A program made the translations under genes and the position numbers. Of a stretch of 64,000 bases of DNA, positions 47,893 to 58,703 are shown piece by piece; position 1 is the stretch's first letter, and each line of letters starts with the position of its first letter. This DNA comes from Hofstenia miamia (lineage: Eukaryota; Xenacoelomorpha; Acoela): positions 625,457 to 689,456 of the forward strand of contig SCFE01000024.1 of the NCBI GenBank assembly GCA_004352715.1, written 5' to 3'. The notes beneath the pieces were generated by a model. That model did not search any database. It worked only from the letters and a program-made list of their open reading frames with translations, and was not told where the DNA came from.

Positions 47893-48124
47893 GTTTGAAA
47901 GTGAAGTGTACAACCAACATGATGGGATGGCGGTGGGTTCTCCATTAGGTCCAACGTTGGCGAATTTTGCAATGGATTTAATCGAAAAGACTTTTCTAAA
48001 CTTAAGAAAACCACCAATTTATTACAAACGTTATGTTGATGATATTTTTTGTTTGATGGAAAACGATGATCATGCAACCCCAATTTCTTTCTTACATTAA
48101 TTCGCCACTAAGTGAAATTCAATT
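47893..48124 (+). pseudogene. Penelope family B reverse transcriptase fragment, right arm
   Basis: Encodes DGMAVGSPLGPTLANFAMDL and YYKRYVDDIFCLMEND, with the catalytic YVDD intact. After a frameshift it reads LSEIQF, where the mariner interrupts at TA 48125-48126. The same protein resumes at 49377 (TCEYEKED). RT motifs before GMAVGSPLG are missing because of the junction at about 47893. Confidence 0.88.
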
Positions 48125-48126
48125 TA

Positions 48127-49374
48127 TAGTTGGCTGCAAAAAAAATGAGACTGAACACCTATTTTTTCACGCTTTGTGGAAACGTATTGAGACGTTTTAG
48201 AGGAAAACTATAAAAATAAAAGACAACGAGAATTTTGTGAACTTTAAAATGGTCAAACAAAAAAGCTAATTAATTAAACTGGTACTTCGTAATTATTTGA
48301 AAACACTTAACAAACAAATTGTTTTGCTTTGCAAAGTTTCTACTTGATTTCTTCGGAATGGAAACTTTGGAACAGCTTGAAAACGCCTTTGCGACATCGC
48401 AAATTTCTCGATCAACTTATTTTCGAAAGCTGAAAAAAATTCGACAAGGAGAATCTCTCAAAAGAAGAAAAGGAAATGGACGCTCTTAAAAATTATTGGA
48501 AAATTCATTCAGAAAACAGTCGCAATTGCTCTAAAAAATCCCTATATTTCTGGGAAAAAAATTGCAAGCCGACATCTCTGTGCATGAAACCACAGTTCAG
48601 AGAACACTGAAGAAAAGTGGAGTTACAAAAATTGGCAGAAAAAATCGACTTCTGATTACAAAAGAACATCAAGAAAAAAGATTAAATTTCGTGAAAGATT
48701 GGAAAGACTACACTTTTGAAGATGTTTGGATAACTTATGAGTGCGTATTTCAACTACACAGAAACAAAGTACAAGTGTGGCCGTCAAAGAAATGTCCAAG
48801 ACCAACAAAAGCGGTTCCAAGTTCGACCAAAAAATTATGGTTTGGGGAGCACTTTCCTATCGTGGGTTTTATTTGAAAATTTTAGACGGAAAAGCCACAA
48901 TCGACAGTCAAAGATATTGCCAAATTATAGCTGAATTTATGCCTTATGCTGATGCCTTATATGATGATGAATGGATACTCCAACAGGACGGAGCAACCCC
49001 GCACACGTCAGCAAAGACAAACAATTGGTTTTCTGAAAATAATATCCAGTTTTTGCAATGGCCACCAAGTTCTGCTGATCTTTCTCCAATCGAAAACGTG
49101 TGGCAGATATTGAAAAATGACGTTGAGAAGAAAAATCCGAAAAATATATCCGATTTAAAAGAAAAAATCCAAGAATTCAACACATTTTGACATCTAAAAT
49201 GAAGTCCAATTTAATGAAATACGTTTCAGTTCGTTTGAATGAAGTTATTTTGATGCTTTTTACTTATAGTCTTTTAATGTATCTTTAAAATCTTACCTTT
49301 CTTGAGTTGTTACGTTCAGTAGTTCAAAAGTAATATGCCTTTTTTCTAGTATCATTTTTTTTTGCAGCCAACTA
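48127..49374 (+). mobile_element. Tc1/mariner element inserted in the Penelope RT, right arm
   Basis: About 1.25 kb with terminal inverted repeats TAGTTGGCTGCAAAAAAAAT at both ends and TA on each side (48125-48126, 49375-49376). Removing the element and one TA restores the Penelope reading frame across the site, which proves the target. Confidence 0.92.
48358..49250 (+). pseudogene. Tc1/mariner transposase (DD34E spacing), degenerate
   Basis: Starts METLEQLENAFATSQISRST with a DNA-binding region, breaks at a stop after KGNGRS, and resumes with VHETTVQRTLKKSGV. The first catalytic Asp position reads WITYECVF (Tyr in place of Asp of the usual TDE). The second, LQQDGATPHTSAKTN, and the third, SSADLSPIENVWQ, are intact and 34 residues apart. 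It ends near SVRLNEVI after a one-base shift that creates an early stop at 49190. Stops, frameshifts and the lost Asp make it inactive. Confidence 0.88.
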
Positions 49375-49376
49375 TA

Positions 49377-50280
49377 CTTGTGAATATGAAAAAGAAGATT
49401 CAATACATTTTTAGATGCAACATTGAAGAAAGCATCAATAAGATTTGAAATGTCTGCTTTTAGAAAACCTACTAACACCGAATTATATATACCATTTCAA
49501 TCATACTGTGATAATAAATATGATGTAAAAACTTGTTTAGAAGAGCTGTTTTACTATCATCTAACTACAATGTATTTACAAAGGCTTTTGATAAAATATT
49601 TGAAAATCTAAGATCTAATTGGTATCCTGAATAATTATTGCAAAAAACATCAAAAGAAGCTCTAACATCCTCTTCATTAAAATACAATTCGCAAGAACAG
49701 AAACATAATATATTTTGGAAACTACTTTTTATTAAACCTCACAAATCACGTCTTAAGAAATCTATATATAATTTAAATAGAAAGCTAAGGAAATCAAGAA
49801 TTATACCAATTTTAAATTCAGAAAAAACATCAAATTTAATTCGTAACAAAGATCTAATTCAAAAACCTTTGGTTTCATCAATTGTTTATAAATGTAATTG
49901 TCAGAAGTGTAACAGCTTCTACATTGGTAAAACCAAAAGTCATTTGAAGAAACGAATTCAAGAACATCTCTATGGACACTTATAATCTAAAATTTATATG
50001 CACTCAAAAATACATAAAGCATCAACATCTGACTTTAATATTTTAATGAAACACATGCGCCAAGATCGCAGAATCTATTTATATTGATGAAGAGAAACCT
50101 AATTTAAATACTAAATATCATCAAACTCTTCACTTGTTTTAGTTTAATTAATTAATGATTTGTAAATTTATATTTTACCAGCAAATAATTTTTGTTTTTT
50201 GACTGACGATGGTACAGTAAGTACTGAAAGTACTCTCAATTAAAATTTTCGTTGTTTTTTCATTATATATATATAACATA
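49377..50280 (+). mobile_element. Penelope family B 3' part, right arm
   Basis: Continuation of the RT fragment at 47893-48124 beyond the mariner. The open pieces are 49423-49611 (FRKPTNTELYIPFQSYC) and 49638-49985 (SRIIPILNSEKTSNLIRNKD, YKCNCQKCNSFYIGKTKSHL, IQEHLYGHL), the linker and GIY-YIG endonuclease. A base lost in the T-run after SIHF and a stop between the pieces break the frame. It ends with the hammerhead and (TA)n. Confidence 0.88.
50199..50239 (+). ncRNA. Hammerhead ribozyme motif, Penelope family B, right arm
   Basis: TTGA stem I; box CUGACGA, acceptable because position 7 is free; stem II GGUAC with GUACU (one G-U pair); GAAA; palindromic AGUACU; C at 50235 as predicted cleavage base; TCAA stem I 3' strand. 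All invariant core bases are present, so it could be active. Confidence 0.82.
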
Positions 50281-50320
50281 GAGTCACATAAAAATGGAAT
50301 AAATCACATTTTCCATTTTN

Positions 50321-51860
50321 GTGCAGAAGTTTTAGTCACTTTCACAACCCCAACATACACGTTATTAAAAACTGTTTCAAAATAAGAATAGTTTGTTATA
50401 ATACCAAAATAGCAACAAAACATACACATATGTAACTAAAAGTTTGAGTTAGTACTCGGAATGACTTCCCTTGACCCGCACAACTTCAACCATTCATTTC
50501 GGCAATGATTCGAAAAGCTTCACTATTGTAGCATCCGGAATAATTGCCCATTCTTCTTACGCGACTGCCCTATTTCTCTGGTGCCTTTCCTGAACTTTTT
50601 GTTTGAGGAAATCCCATAAATTCTCAATAATGTTGAGATCGGGATCTTGAGGAGGCCAGTTCTCAACGTACGTAATGTTGTGGTCCTCCAAGTAACTGAG
50701 TGTGAAACGTGATTTATGCACCCGTGCATTGTCTTGCTACAGCACAAGCCCAGGTTGAAGGCTATTTCGCAATGAAATATCCAAAATACGACAATACGTT
50801 TCCATGGAATCTCTCTAGGACACGTACGCCATCTGCTCGTATAGCCCCCAAACAATCTGAGAAGTAGGAAATTTTGTAGTTTTGCTCGTAAATTTCTTAT
50901 GGAATCATGTTCCTGGAGGTCTACGAACGTATTTCCTAAATCACTCGCCTACAGACAACAAGCACTCATCTGTGAAGATGTGGTTGCTCCAATTCACAAA
51001 ACGCCACATGTACCTCTCTTTGCAATATGTTAATCTTTTTCTTTTATGTGCCAAATTGAGAAGCGATTTTTTGGCTGCTATTCGGCCAAAGAGCCTGCAT
51101 CTTGTAAAACTCTTTTTGTAGTGTCTACTAATATAACAGTGACTAAATCAGTCGCTAACGGGCCTTGTGGTTAAAGTGGGCGTTTTCTTTGATTCGTTTT
51201 TCTTTGGGCGTCAGAATAGGAGAACGACCCTTTCGGGATAAGTCCTCAACTCGAAATCCACTTAAGTGCTTTTTAATGATATGGCGAACTGCTGTTGGAG
51301 AAACAAACAGTTGTTTGGCAATTTTAAACGTATTCTGACCGGAACAAAATAAATCAAGAATTTCGTGACGTTTCTCAGGTGTAATACGACCCATAGTTTC
51401 ATAAACTGGTTGCTTCTGTTTAATTTGGCATAGAAAGAACAAAAACCTGTCAAATATTGACAAACATCTTTGCTTTATAAAAGCATACTTTGATAGCCTT
51501 TTTATTTCATGTTGTAAATTATGACAGACGTTAGAATATTGCACTTAAAAGGAATTTGTGCTACCTCGTTTCATTCACTTTTCAAATATGTTTTTAGCAA
51601 AATTTTGCAAGTAGGGTTTCAAATTTTTAAAAAATCTTTTCAATATCGGTTCACTGGATCATTTGTTTTGCAATTATATAGGGTCTCGCCAAGTCGCCGG
51701 CTCAAATACTATCCGGGTCACATGGGCTAACTGTCGATAACTGCAGAATGCTAGTAGCAAGAATTAGTCCTCGCAGCAAGCGAGTCATTCCAAAATATTG
51801 GCCTCAAAATGAATTCAAATTCTTAGACTCAAACATTGTTCTTATTTTTGACTAAGATTT
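50321..51860 (-). mobile_element. Tc1-like transposon, right-arm copy
   Basis: The longer of the two copies. The end near 50321 starts GTGCAGAAGTTTTAGTCACT; the outermost bases seen in the left copy (CAGCC) are replaced by the N at 50320. The other end is degenerate near 51840 (TTCTTATTTTTGACTAAG). It has no 245-bp deletion. Confidence 0.8.
50449..51394 (-). pseudogene. Tc1-like transposase, right-arm copy
   Basis: MGRITPEKRHEILDLF at 51394, helix-turn-helix (FKIAKQLFVSPTAVRHIIKK), KGRSPILTPKEKRIKE, then frame breaks. The core follows with the QQD-like motif altered by a TAG codon in LC-YSKTMHG region reading (50740s), then YVENWPPQDPDLNIIENLWD in one frame. The end SHSEY is at 50449-50460. 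It is about 315 codons overall, near normal for Tc1-like enzymes (about 340), but several shifts and stops abolish function. Confidence 0.82.
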
Positions 51861-52898
51861 TTTGAACTCAATGTTCATAATAAACACTACATGGAAATTG
51901 AATTTCTATAATTCTTCTCTTGACCTCTTGAATATAATTGATGAATAGTGATCTTAAAAAGTTTATTTAATGTATTATTTAAAACTGCAATAATCCAATA
52001 ATTTTATGGTTATTAATATTTTTCTTTGCACAAACTTGATGTAATTGTAAGAATTCAAATGAATTTGTGAACTTGAGTGTCAAATTGGGGCTCCGAAATT
52101 TGCACGCAAAAATATATGGTTTCAAAAATGATATTGATTCAATAAATAAATATGCGTAAAACGGTTTCGCTTAAATTTTAATAATAATCTTATTATTTGA
52201 ATAATATTTTAAGAACGTAACAATATTATAAATGTAGATGTAGCCCTTCACTTCTATACCAGGGGCTAAGAACACAACAAATTTATTTAATAAAATTAAA
52301 TTTGAGTAAAATCTTAGTTGTTGATATTATCAGATTAAGAAAACTTTGACATCATGAGAATAGCATTTAATGATCGATGATATTCAGTTTTTCAATGAAC
52401 ATAGTTTTCTAATTGGGCCTGCCTAGATTTACGATTTTATCTATGCTAATACCTATAAAGAGTTTCTCTAAGAAATATTTGAGAAAAGTGACGTTATATG
52501 CTTGCACTTTAAGCTTAACATGCCCTTTGGCTTTATTAAACTATATTAAGTAAATTCATTTTTATTCAAGTCATGGAAATTTAAAAATTTACACTAATTC
52601 CCTTCTACATGCTCAGATAAAATATTTTTCAAACTCAGGCGTCTTGATTTTCACAAGGTTGGACGCCAATAAATTAATTGTAAGAACAAAAATTCCCCCA
52701 TACCAAAAAAATAAGCAGTAACAAATTTAATAACAAGAAATTATATTCCTGTAACAGTCACATGCGTATTACATAAACAATAACTATGCATTAAACTCAA
52801 AGGTGAATTTTACAAAAAATTGCAGGAAAAATAAATAACATTCCGGTTGAATGTAGCAGCTACCAATATAATAATGGAAAGTAGACGGTAAAATTTTG
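51861..52898. other. Flank between Tc1-like element and GPCR
   Basis: Non-coding and AT-rich; it contains the 3' flank of the GPCR. It matches 40212-41400 inverted, about nine in ten bases by eye over sampled stretches. Confidence 0.7.
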
Positions 52899-54566
52899 CT
52901 AAAACTTGCTGGCTACCAAGTCTTTCAAATTTTTGCGTACACTTGATGAAAGAAGTATGTAAATCCAAGGGTTTATTGCACTCATTAGAAGAAAGAAATC
53001 CTCAGATGTGCGAAATACATATTTATCAAACTGATTCAAGGCAAACAAACCAAATTTATTATACTTTTCATCAGTACTCCATGGAAGAATGTCATGGTTA
53101 ACTGATTTTGACATGAAAGAATCTCGCACCCAATAGGCTCTAATCAGACTGACCTTATGATAAAAGAATGGAGCCATGAATATAAGATACACAACATTGC
53201 TAGTTAAGCAAATAAAGGAGAATCTGATGCATTTTTTAGTCAACATTGTCTTCTTGCTTTTCTTCAAGCTCGAATAAATTACAAGAATGTAGAGTATTGA
53301 TTGGGCAAGTACGGGCAGAAGAATAAAGCAAAATATTTCAGAAATTCGATTAATCAAATTGTAGAGGTTATTAAAGATGAGGCTGTCATACCAAGAATTC
53401 TCAACTAGGAATTTATCAATCTGATAAGATCTTAAGAATCCGTATGTGCAGTGAAGATTAAAATCATGTATTGAGTAGGGATATATTGTGGAAACGAATT
53501 CCCAAGTAGATTGATAGCTGAACCAAAATGACAAAGCTATGGAAGTGCAGTTAAGAGTAAATAGGAAGCATAGCCTATTTCTTAATGTAAGAAGTGACCT
53601 TACCGCATGTGGAAAGGTTGTCATTATCCATCTTTCAAGTGCTACTCCAACAAGATTCCATTGGGAACTACATAAATTGATTGTTCTCAAGGTGGTCACA
53701 TAATAGCATATGGGGTAGAAATCAGGGGAAAGATCATAGAAGTTGGAAAATTCCTTTCTTCCATAAATCAATTTTCCCCCAAAATGATTCAACTATTCTG
53801 AAACTCATTCGAAATATGCATATACACAAATCAACAAACGCTAGATTTCCAATTAATATATAGCTGTAATTACTTTTTTTATACTGCCCTGAGGAATAAA
53901 CGATGATAGAGATGTTTCCAAGAATTCTAAATACATTTCCACTTGTATTTAAAATTAAAATTGTGACATTAATTGCAAAATATGTAAATTTATGTAAATG
54001 AAGAAAAAGTTGTTTGCTATTTTCATACAAAGTTTCCCAGTTTGGATTTTCACAAAGGTTTTGTTTTGAAGAAGTTGAAAAGTGATGTCTTAACTTAATT
54101 GGAATTGCTTTATCTAAACAAAAGTTTCCGACATTGTATAAATATTGTTCTTTGCCTTGAATACGAGCATCACTGATTTCTCTAATTAGAGAGAGACGGA
54201 CGTTATTGAGAACGTTGGGCTCATCTGTTAAATCGTTGTTCAAAATGCAGTCATCTTCCCCATTGCAAAACTTTTCTCTTCAAAAACATAAGCCTAGATG
54301 GCATTTAAACTCCTGACATGTACACTCAGCTTCGTCTTACGAATCTCTGAAATAACCACTAGGATCGCAATCATATAACCCATTACAAACTTTCTCATTT
54401 GGCATGCAAATTTTAGTTTGTTCACAAATGAAACCATTACATTCCTTGCAATTCATCGCCTTTTCATCTTCTCCGTTTTCACAATCATAGACACCATCGC
54501 AATATGCAGATTTCTCAATGCATTTTAGCGGTTCTGAGCACAGATGTTGCTGTAAATTGCATTCAA
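52899..54566 (-). pseudogene. LDL-receptor class A repeat GPCR, last exon, disrupted
   Basis: A rhodopsin-like receptor with an ectodomain of LDLa repeats, like the snail GRL101/relaxin-receptor group. The exon opens after a TTCTCTTTAG acceptor at 54567. Three LDLa modules follow (CSEPLKCIEKSAYCDGVYDC; CNGFICEQTKICMPNEKVC; CQEFKCHLGLCF), the second and third with in-frame stops. TM1-TM2 lie in 53734-54243 (RILGNISIIVYSS, ILIGNLAFVDLCICIF). Near 53785 a one-base shift in a TTTTGGGGGAAAA tract moves to the frame of 52899-53792, which carries TM3 with LERW in the DRY position, TM4-TM6 and NPWIY in the NPxxY position, ending ASKF. Earlier exons (signal peptide) are not identified. A real but error-containing gene cannot be excluded; a pseudogene is more likely because of two stops plus a shift. 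Confidence 0.78.
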
Positions 54567-54568
54567 CT

Positions 54569-54623
54569 AAAGAGAATAGTTTATATAACTTATAAGTATT
54601 TTATAATATACATTTCAATCTCA

Positions 54624-54667
<44 letters not shown>

Positions 54668-57098
54668 ATAGATGATCGGCATGAGTTGCTGAGATGCGTG
54701 ATTCATGAAATAACATACTGTCGAACATGGAATCAATTTATAAATTTAGCAAGGTTATTGCACCATTATCTGATATTGCCGAAAGATTATTTAGTAACTG
54801 GTATTGTTTTGTCAAAGTTGCAGTTGTAGGTGGAAATAAAAATGCTTGAAATTATATGGATAATACACTACAAATACAATTGTTAGTTTGCTGCACATAC
54901 TTATAATAGCAAACAATTGCCCTGTTAAGTTATGTACAATATTTATTTCAATATTATGTACAATATTTACTGTGTACAGCACGCAAAAAGAATTTTCGAG
55001 TAACCAAGTGTAAATATGTTAAAAAAAAATTGGTATTAGTAAATTGAATTTTTGTGCCTAAAGATCGGCAAATTATTGACAATTTTAGGTCAAATTAAAT
55101 ACGAGGGGCATCTCTTTTTTGAGTGAATAGAGTATTCTTCCCTACTGGCGGTAGGTATTACTTTAGGGTCAAAACTTGTAATCTGCAGCTGCACAAGAGT
55201 GCAGTTGTGCAGTCTATTGATCTTCTGTACAAATCTGCACAAGTCTGAAACATCACAGATTTTGCACAATTGTGCAATTGCACACCAACTCTGATTATTA
55301 TTCCGTCTAATCCATTTCTGTAGAAGTCACTCAGCCGGCTGCACCGCCACTGACATTATCGGTTGTGCGCCGCCGATAGTAGTCAGCTGACGGCGGCGCT
55401 CACCTCTACCCTATGCAAATCTCGTTTTAGAGAATTAATAAATTTTTAAAAACTTTGATCGATTCAAATGTGATTTCTCTCTGCTGCCATTTGCTGTTCT
55501 TAATTTCTACTCTCATGTTCTAAAACTTTGTAAATAATCTCAAGTTGGCTTCAATTGTAAATCGACAAAATTGGTATTCTTTATATTTTGAAATGCATGA
55601 GGACTGCTTTATCTGAAATATTTGATTTAATAAATCTATTAGATTTTCTCAGAATGATTATTTTCTGTTTAAAGGAAAGTTTAGCAAATTCAAAAAACCG
55701 AATATAGAGGAGAAAAAAACTACAGAAATATGTTATCAATTTTTCTTGAAAATGTTTTATTAAATAAACTGAAGGACTATAATCTTATTTTTTTAATAAT
55801 AATATTACAAAATCTTTCTGAAACAGCCAGGTTTGCAGATTTCTGGAAAATTATGTGTTTGGAAAATTCTTTATGAATTAACTTTTGTTTCTACTTCATA
55901 TGCAGTATCCTGAATAATATTCAATTTTTATTTTAGGTTTTAAGAAGGAGCGCTGACACCCTATATTCCCTCGATACTAAGATTACTTTATTTTTTAAAT
56001 CAAAGGAAATAAAAGCTTTCTGAACATCAAACATCAAAATGCAAAAAGTAAAATGGGTAACCGCATAGAATGTGTTAATTAATAAACAACTAATTGGGAG
56101 AAATAACAAAAAAGCTTTTTAGTCTAGCAAAGCATTAAGCAATTCTATAATTGGTGATGAAAATATAGAAGACGTAAGCTATATTATAAGAAAAAATATT
56201 TCTAAAATTGTGAGTCACCGAAGGATTTATTAGTCAGTGCATTGGAATGGAAAAAGCGCCCGAAAAAGGGATAATATTATGACCTTAAACATAAAATGTG
56301 CAATGCATTGAAACTATGATTTTACGCAAATTAACAGAGAAGCTCATGGAAGTTAGATATAAATTGGTTGAACTACGAGAGTAACTACAGCTCGTAGATT
56401 TAGACATTGAAGGAGTGACAATAGAAATACGTTGAGGAACCAGGTTTCAGGGTTATTCAAATTGGCAGCCATGTTAGAATCTAAGAGCGCTTTATACCCA
56501 GATGCTGGGAGAAAATACTAAAGGCACAGCAAGGGGAAATAATTAACTTCTCTATCATTCAGAAAAGATATTTCAGCGGGATTCGGACCATCATGAGCTT
56601 AGTGAAATGATAATGGTACATGTGACGAGTAATAGGTTAGTATTAAAAATTTCTTGTTACTTCTAACTGTTAGTTGCTATTGTTAGTAGTTCTTTGGAAA
56701 TGCTTAAAAATTTGATGCAAATTTTGCGACTGAAGTACTTTTCCTTGGAATTCGTGAAAATCAGAATGGGAATACCTAGGGTTGGCACAAAAACATACCA
56801 CTAATTGTTTTAATATGCATATATTTCATTTTTTATGAACTTTATAACTTTTATGGATTTCTTTAAATGTCGTGATAATTTTCATTGTAATAGTATGATA
56901 AGTTTATTATTAAGAAGAAATTTTTGATTTTTTAAAATTAATATGTTATTATATTATATATTTTATTAATTTTCTGTTCTGAGGTGGAATACAGTACCTT
57001 GGCCCTCTCAATTTCCAATTTAGCACCTATGCAAACTATAATATCCACATCTTACAAAATCAGGTGTCTATGGCTTTTTATATATATATATATATATA
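54569..57098. other. Gene-poor stretch with one GC-rich patch
   Basis: Upstream intron or flank of the GPCR, with a (TA)n at 54627-54664. At 55190-55425 there is a patch unlike its surroundings: TTGCACAATTGTGCAATTGC palindromes and GCGCCGCCGATAGTAGTCAG with a CAGCTGACGGCGGCGC partner. It could be an old mobile element end or a regulatory patch. The remainder shows no gene. Confidence 0.45.
54627..54664. repeat. (TA)n microsatellite
   Basis: An uninterrupted alternating run of about 38 bases. Confidence 0.95.
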
Positions 57099-57100
57099 TA

Positions 57101-57623
57101 CCGGGTGTTTCAAAAGCTTTAGTACAATATATATAATTATTTACTATTTGAAAATGAATAAAAAGCTTACAATGCAATTCAAACTAACTTGAAATGGTAC
57201 TCGAAAACATTTCCTCCTGATTCGTGACACAGATGCACCCTCTTCTCAAAATCTCTCAAGGTATCTCGATACATTCAGAAAGGAATTCCGTTGATTTTCT
57301 CTTCAATTGTTGACCTCAAAGAATGCAGAGTTTCGTGGCGTCTATTGTTGGCATAAACAAAGTATTTGAGATAAGGCCCAATGCCAAAATCGCTGACTTT
57401 CACAGGAATTTTCGTAGGCAAGAGCTCAAGCGCAGCACATGCTTTGCTCTTCGAGTGAATACATTGTCTCGTAAACTTTCAGTAACAGTATTAAAAAATT
57501 TTAAAGAATTTTAAACTATTTGAATATCTATCAAATATCTCATTCTCTAATTTCTTGATTTAATGCTGTTTAGTTCTTAAAACATGAACAAAAATCTTGT
57601 ACTAAACATTTTAAAACACCTGG
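57101..57623 (-). mobile_element. Deleted mariner-type element embedded in (TA)n, 523 bp
   Basis: Ends read inward CCGGGTGTTTCAAAAGC and CCAGGTGTTTTAAAATG, each followed by a TTTAGTACAA word and flanked by TA inside (TA)n arrays on both sides. The minus strand retains the transposase C-terminus with LHSLRSTIEEKINGIPF, then a stop and LRDFEKRVHLC. The N-terminal two thirds are missing. Confidence 0.8.
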
Positions 57624-57649
<26 letters not shown>

Positions 57650-57654
<5 letters not shown>

Positions 57655-58703
57655 AAATAACAAGGAATATCAGCCTAGCATAAGCAAATAGCAACGTCAA
57701 TATTGCCGCAATTCTTAGCTCTTGAGATATGAAGTCTACATTTATCATCAAACACCTGATTGCATAACATCAAAAACTTTGTACGAATTTCAAAATTTTG
57801 AATTGTATGGGTTAATTAACAAGCAAATAATTAACAATGATAAACATAAAATTTTAATTTCCTAAAACAGTGGAGTTGTATTTTTGAAATGGTTAGTTAA
57901 GTTTGCTCTAATGTTAAAACATTGAGTTGATTACTCACAAGTTGATATTTTAACATTAAAAGTGTTTTAACACAAGCCCATATCATTCATCTTACATTCT
58001 GAATTTAAAAGCAAAACATATTTATTCAACCACATGATGTGAAAATTAGAACAAAGGAATGGCGGAGTGATGTAAACTTTTTGAAAACAACACGTCAATT
58101 TTTAAAAATAATTTTTCTTTCAATAATTTAGTTAAAATATTTTTGTCAATATCTTTTTCAACCAAACAATTTATTTTATAAACTCATTTTTTTTTAATTT
58201 TGAGATTAGTTCTATGATGTTTGACCAAAATCAACTTAGTTGTAAAATATATCAAACACAATTTCATTATTTGAAATGTTAAAATACATGTTCTCTCTCT
58301 CCCAACACCATATAAGTTAGCCAATGTCATGGAGTTGAAAGAAAAGCAGAGCTTCTTTTTTAGTTTTTGGTAATGTTTTTCATTTGTAATTTATTTTATT
58401 TACACATACCAATAATAGATGCTGCATTTTCCTTAACAAAAATTTTTATTGACGTTAAACATGCGCAAGAAATCAATTTTCACTTAATCATATTATTTAA
58501 ATGTAAAAATAACTTACCTTGTGTAGGAGAAATTCAACCATCCTTGACTCAATCTCCATAAAAACTGAATAATGCATTACATTTTGCAAGTCAGAAAAAT
58601 AATATCAATAGATTTATTTAATTAATACCACAAATGTATAGTTAGAACTTTAGAGTTTACACAAATGCTACAAACATCGAATGAAATAATTTTTGATTTC
58701 CCG
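57650..58703. other. Intergenic, no gene recognised
   Basis: AT-rich; no ORF above 65 codons and no element boundaries noted. Confidence 0.5.

Larger units (their letters stand above)
48944..52966 (-). repeat. Right arm of large inverted duplication
   Basis: The inverted counterpart of 40137-45477. It includes the mariner 3' part, Penelope B 3' part, Tc1-like element, unique flank (51861-52898) and the last codons of the GPCR. The arm continues into the full GPCR, so the right side is the source locus and the left a copy. A single N at 50320 stands where the left arm has about 1.28 kb extra. Confidence 0.9.

Noticed and set aside
50523-50855. 110-codon minus-strand ORF in the right-arm Tc1 element
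   Set aside because: Mostly out of the true transposase frame (the acidic core motif is read in another frame), so not annotated separately.
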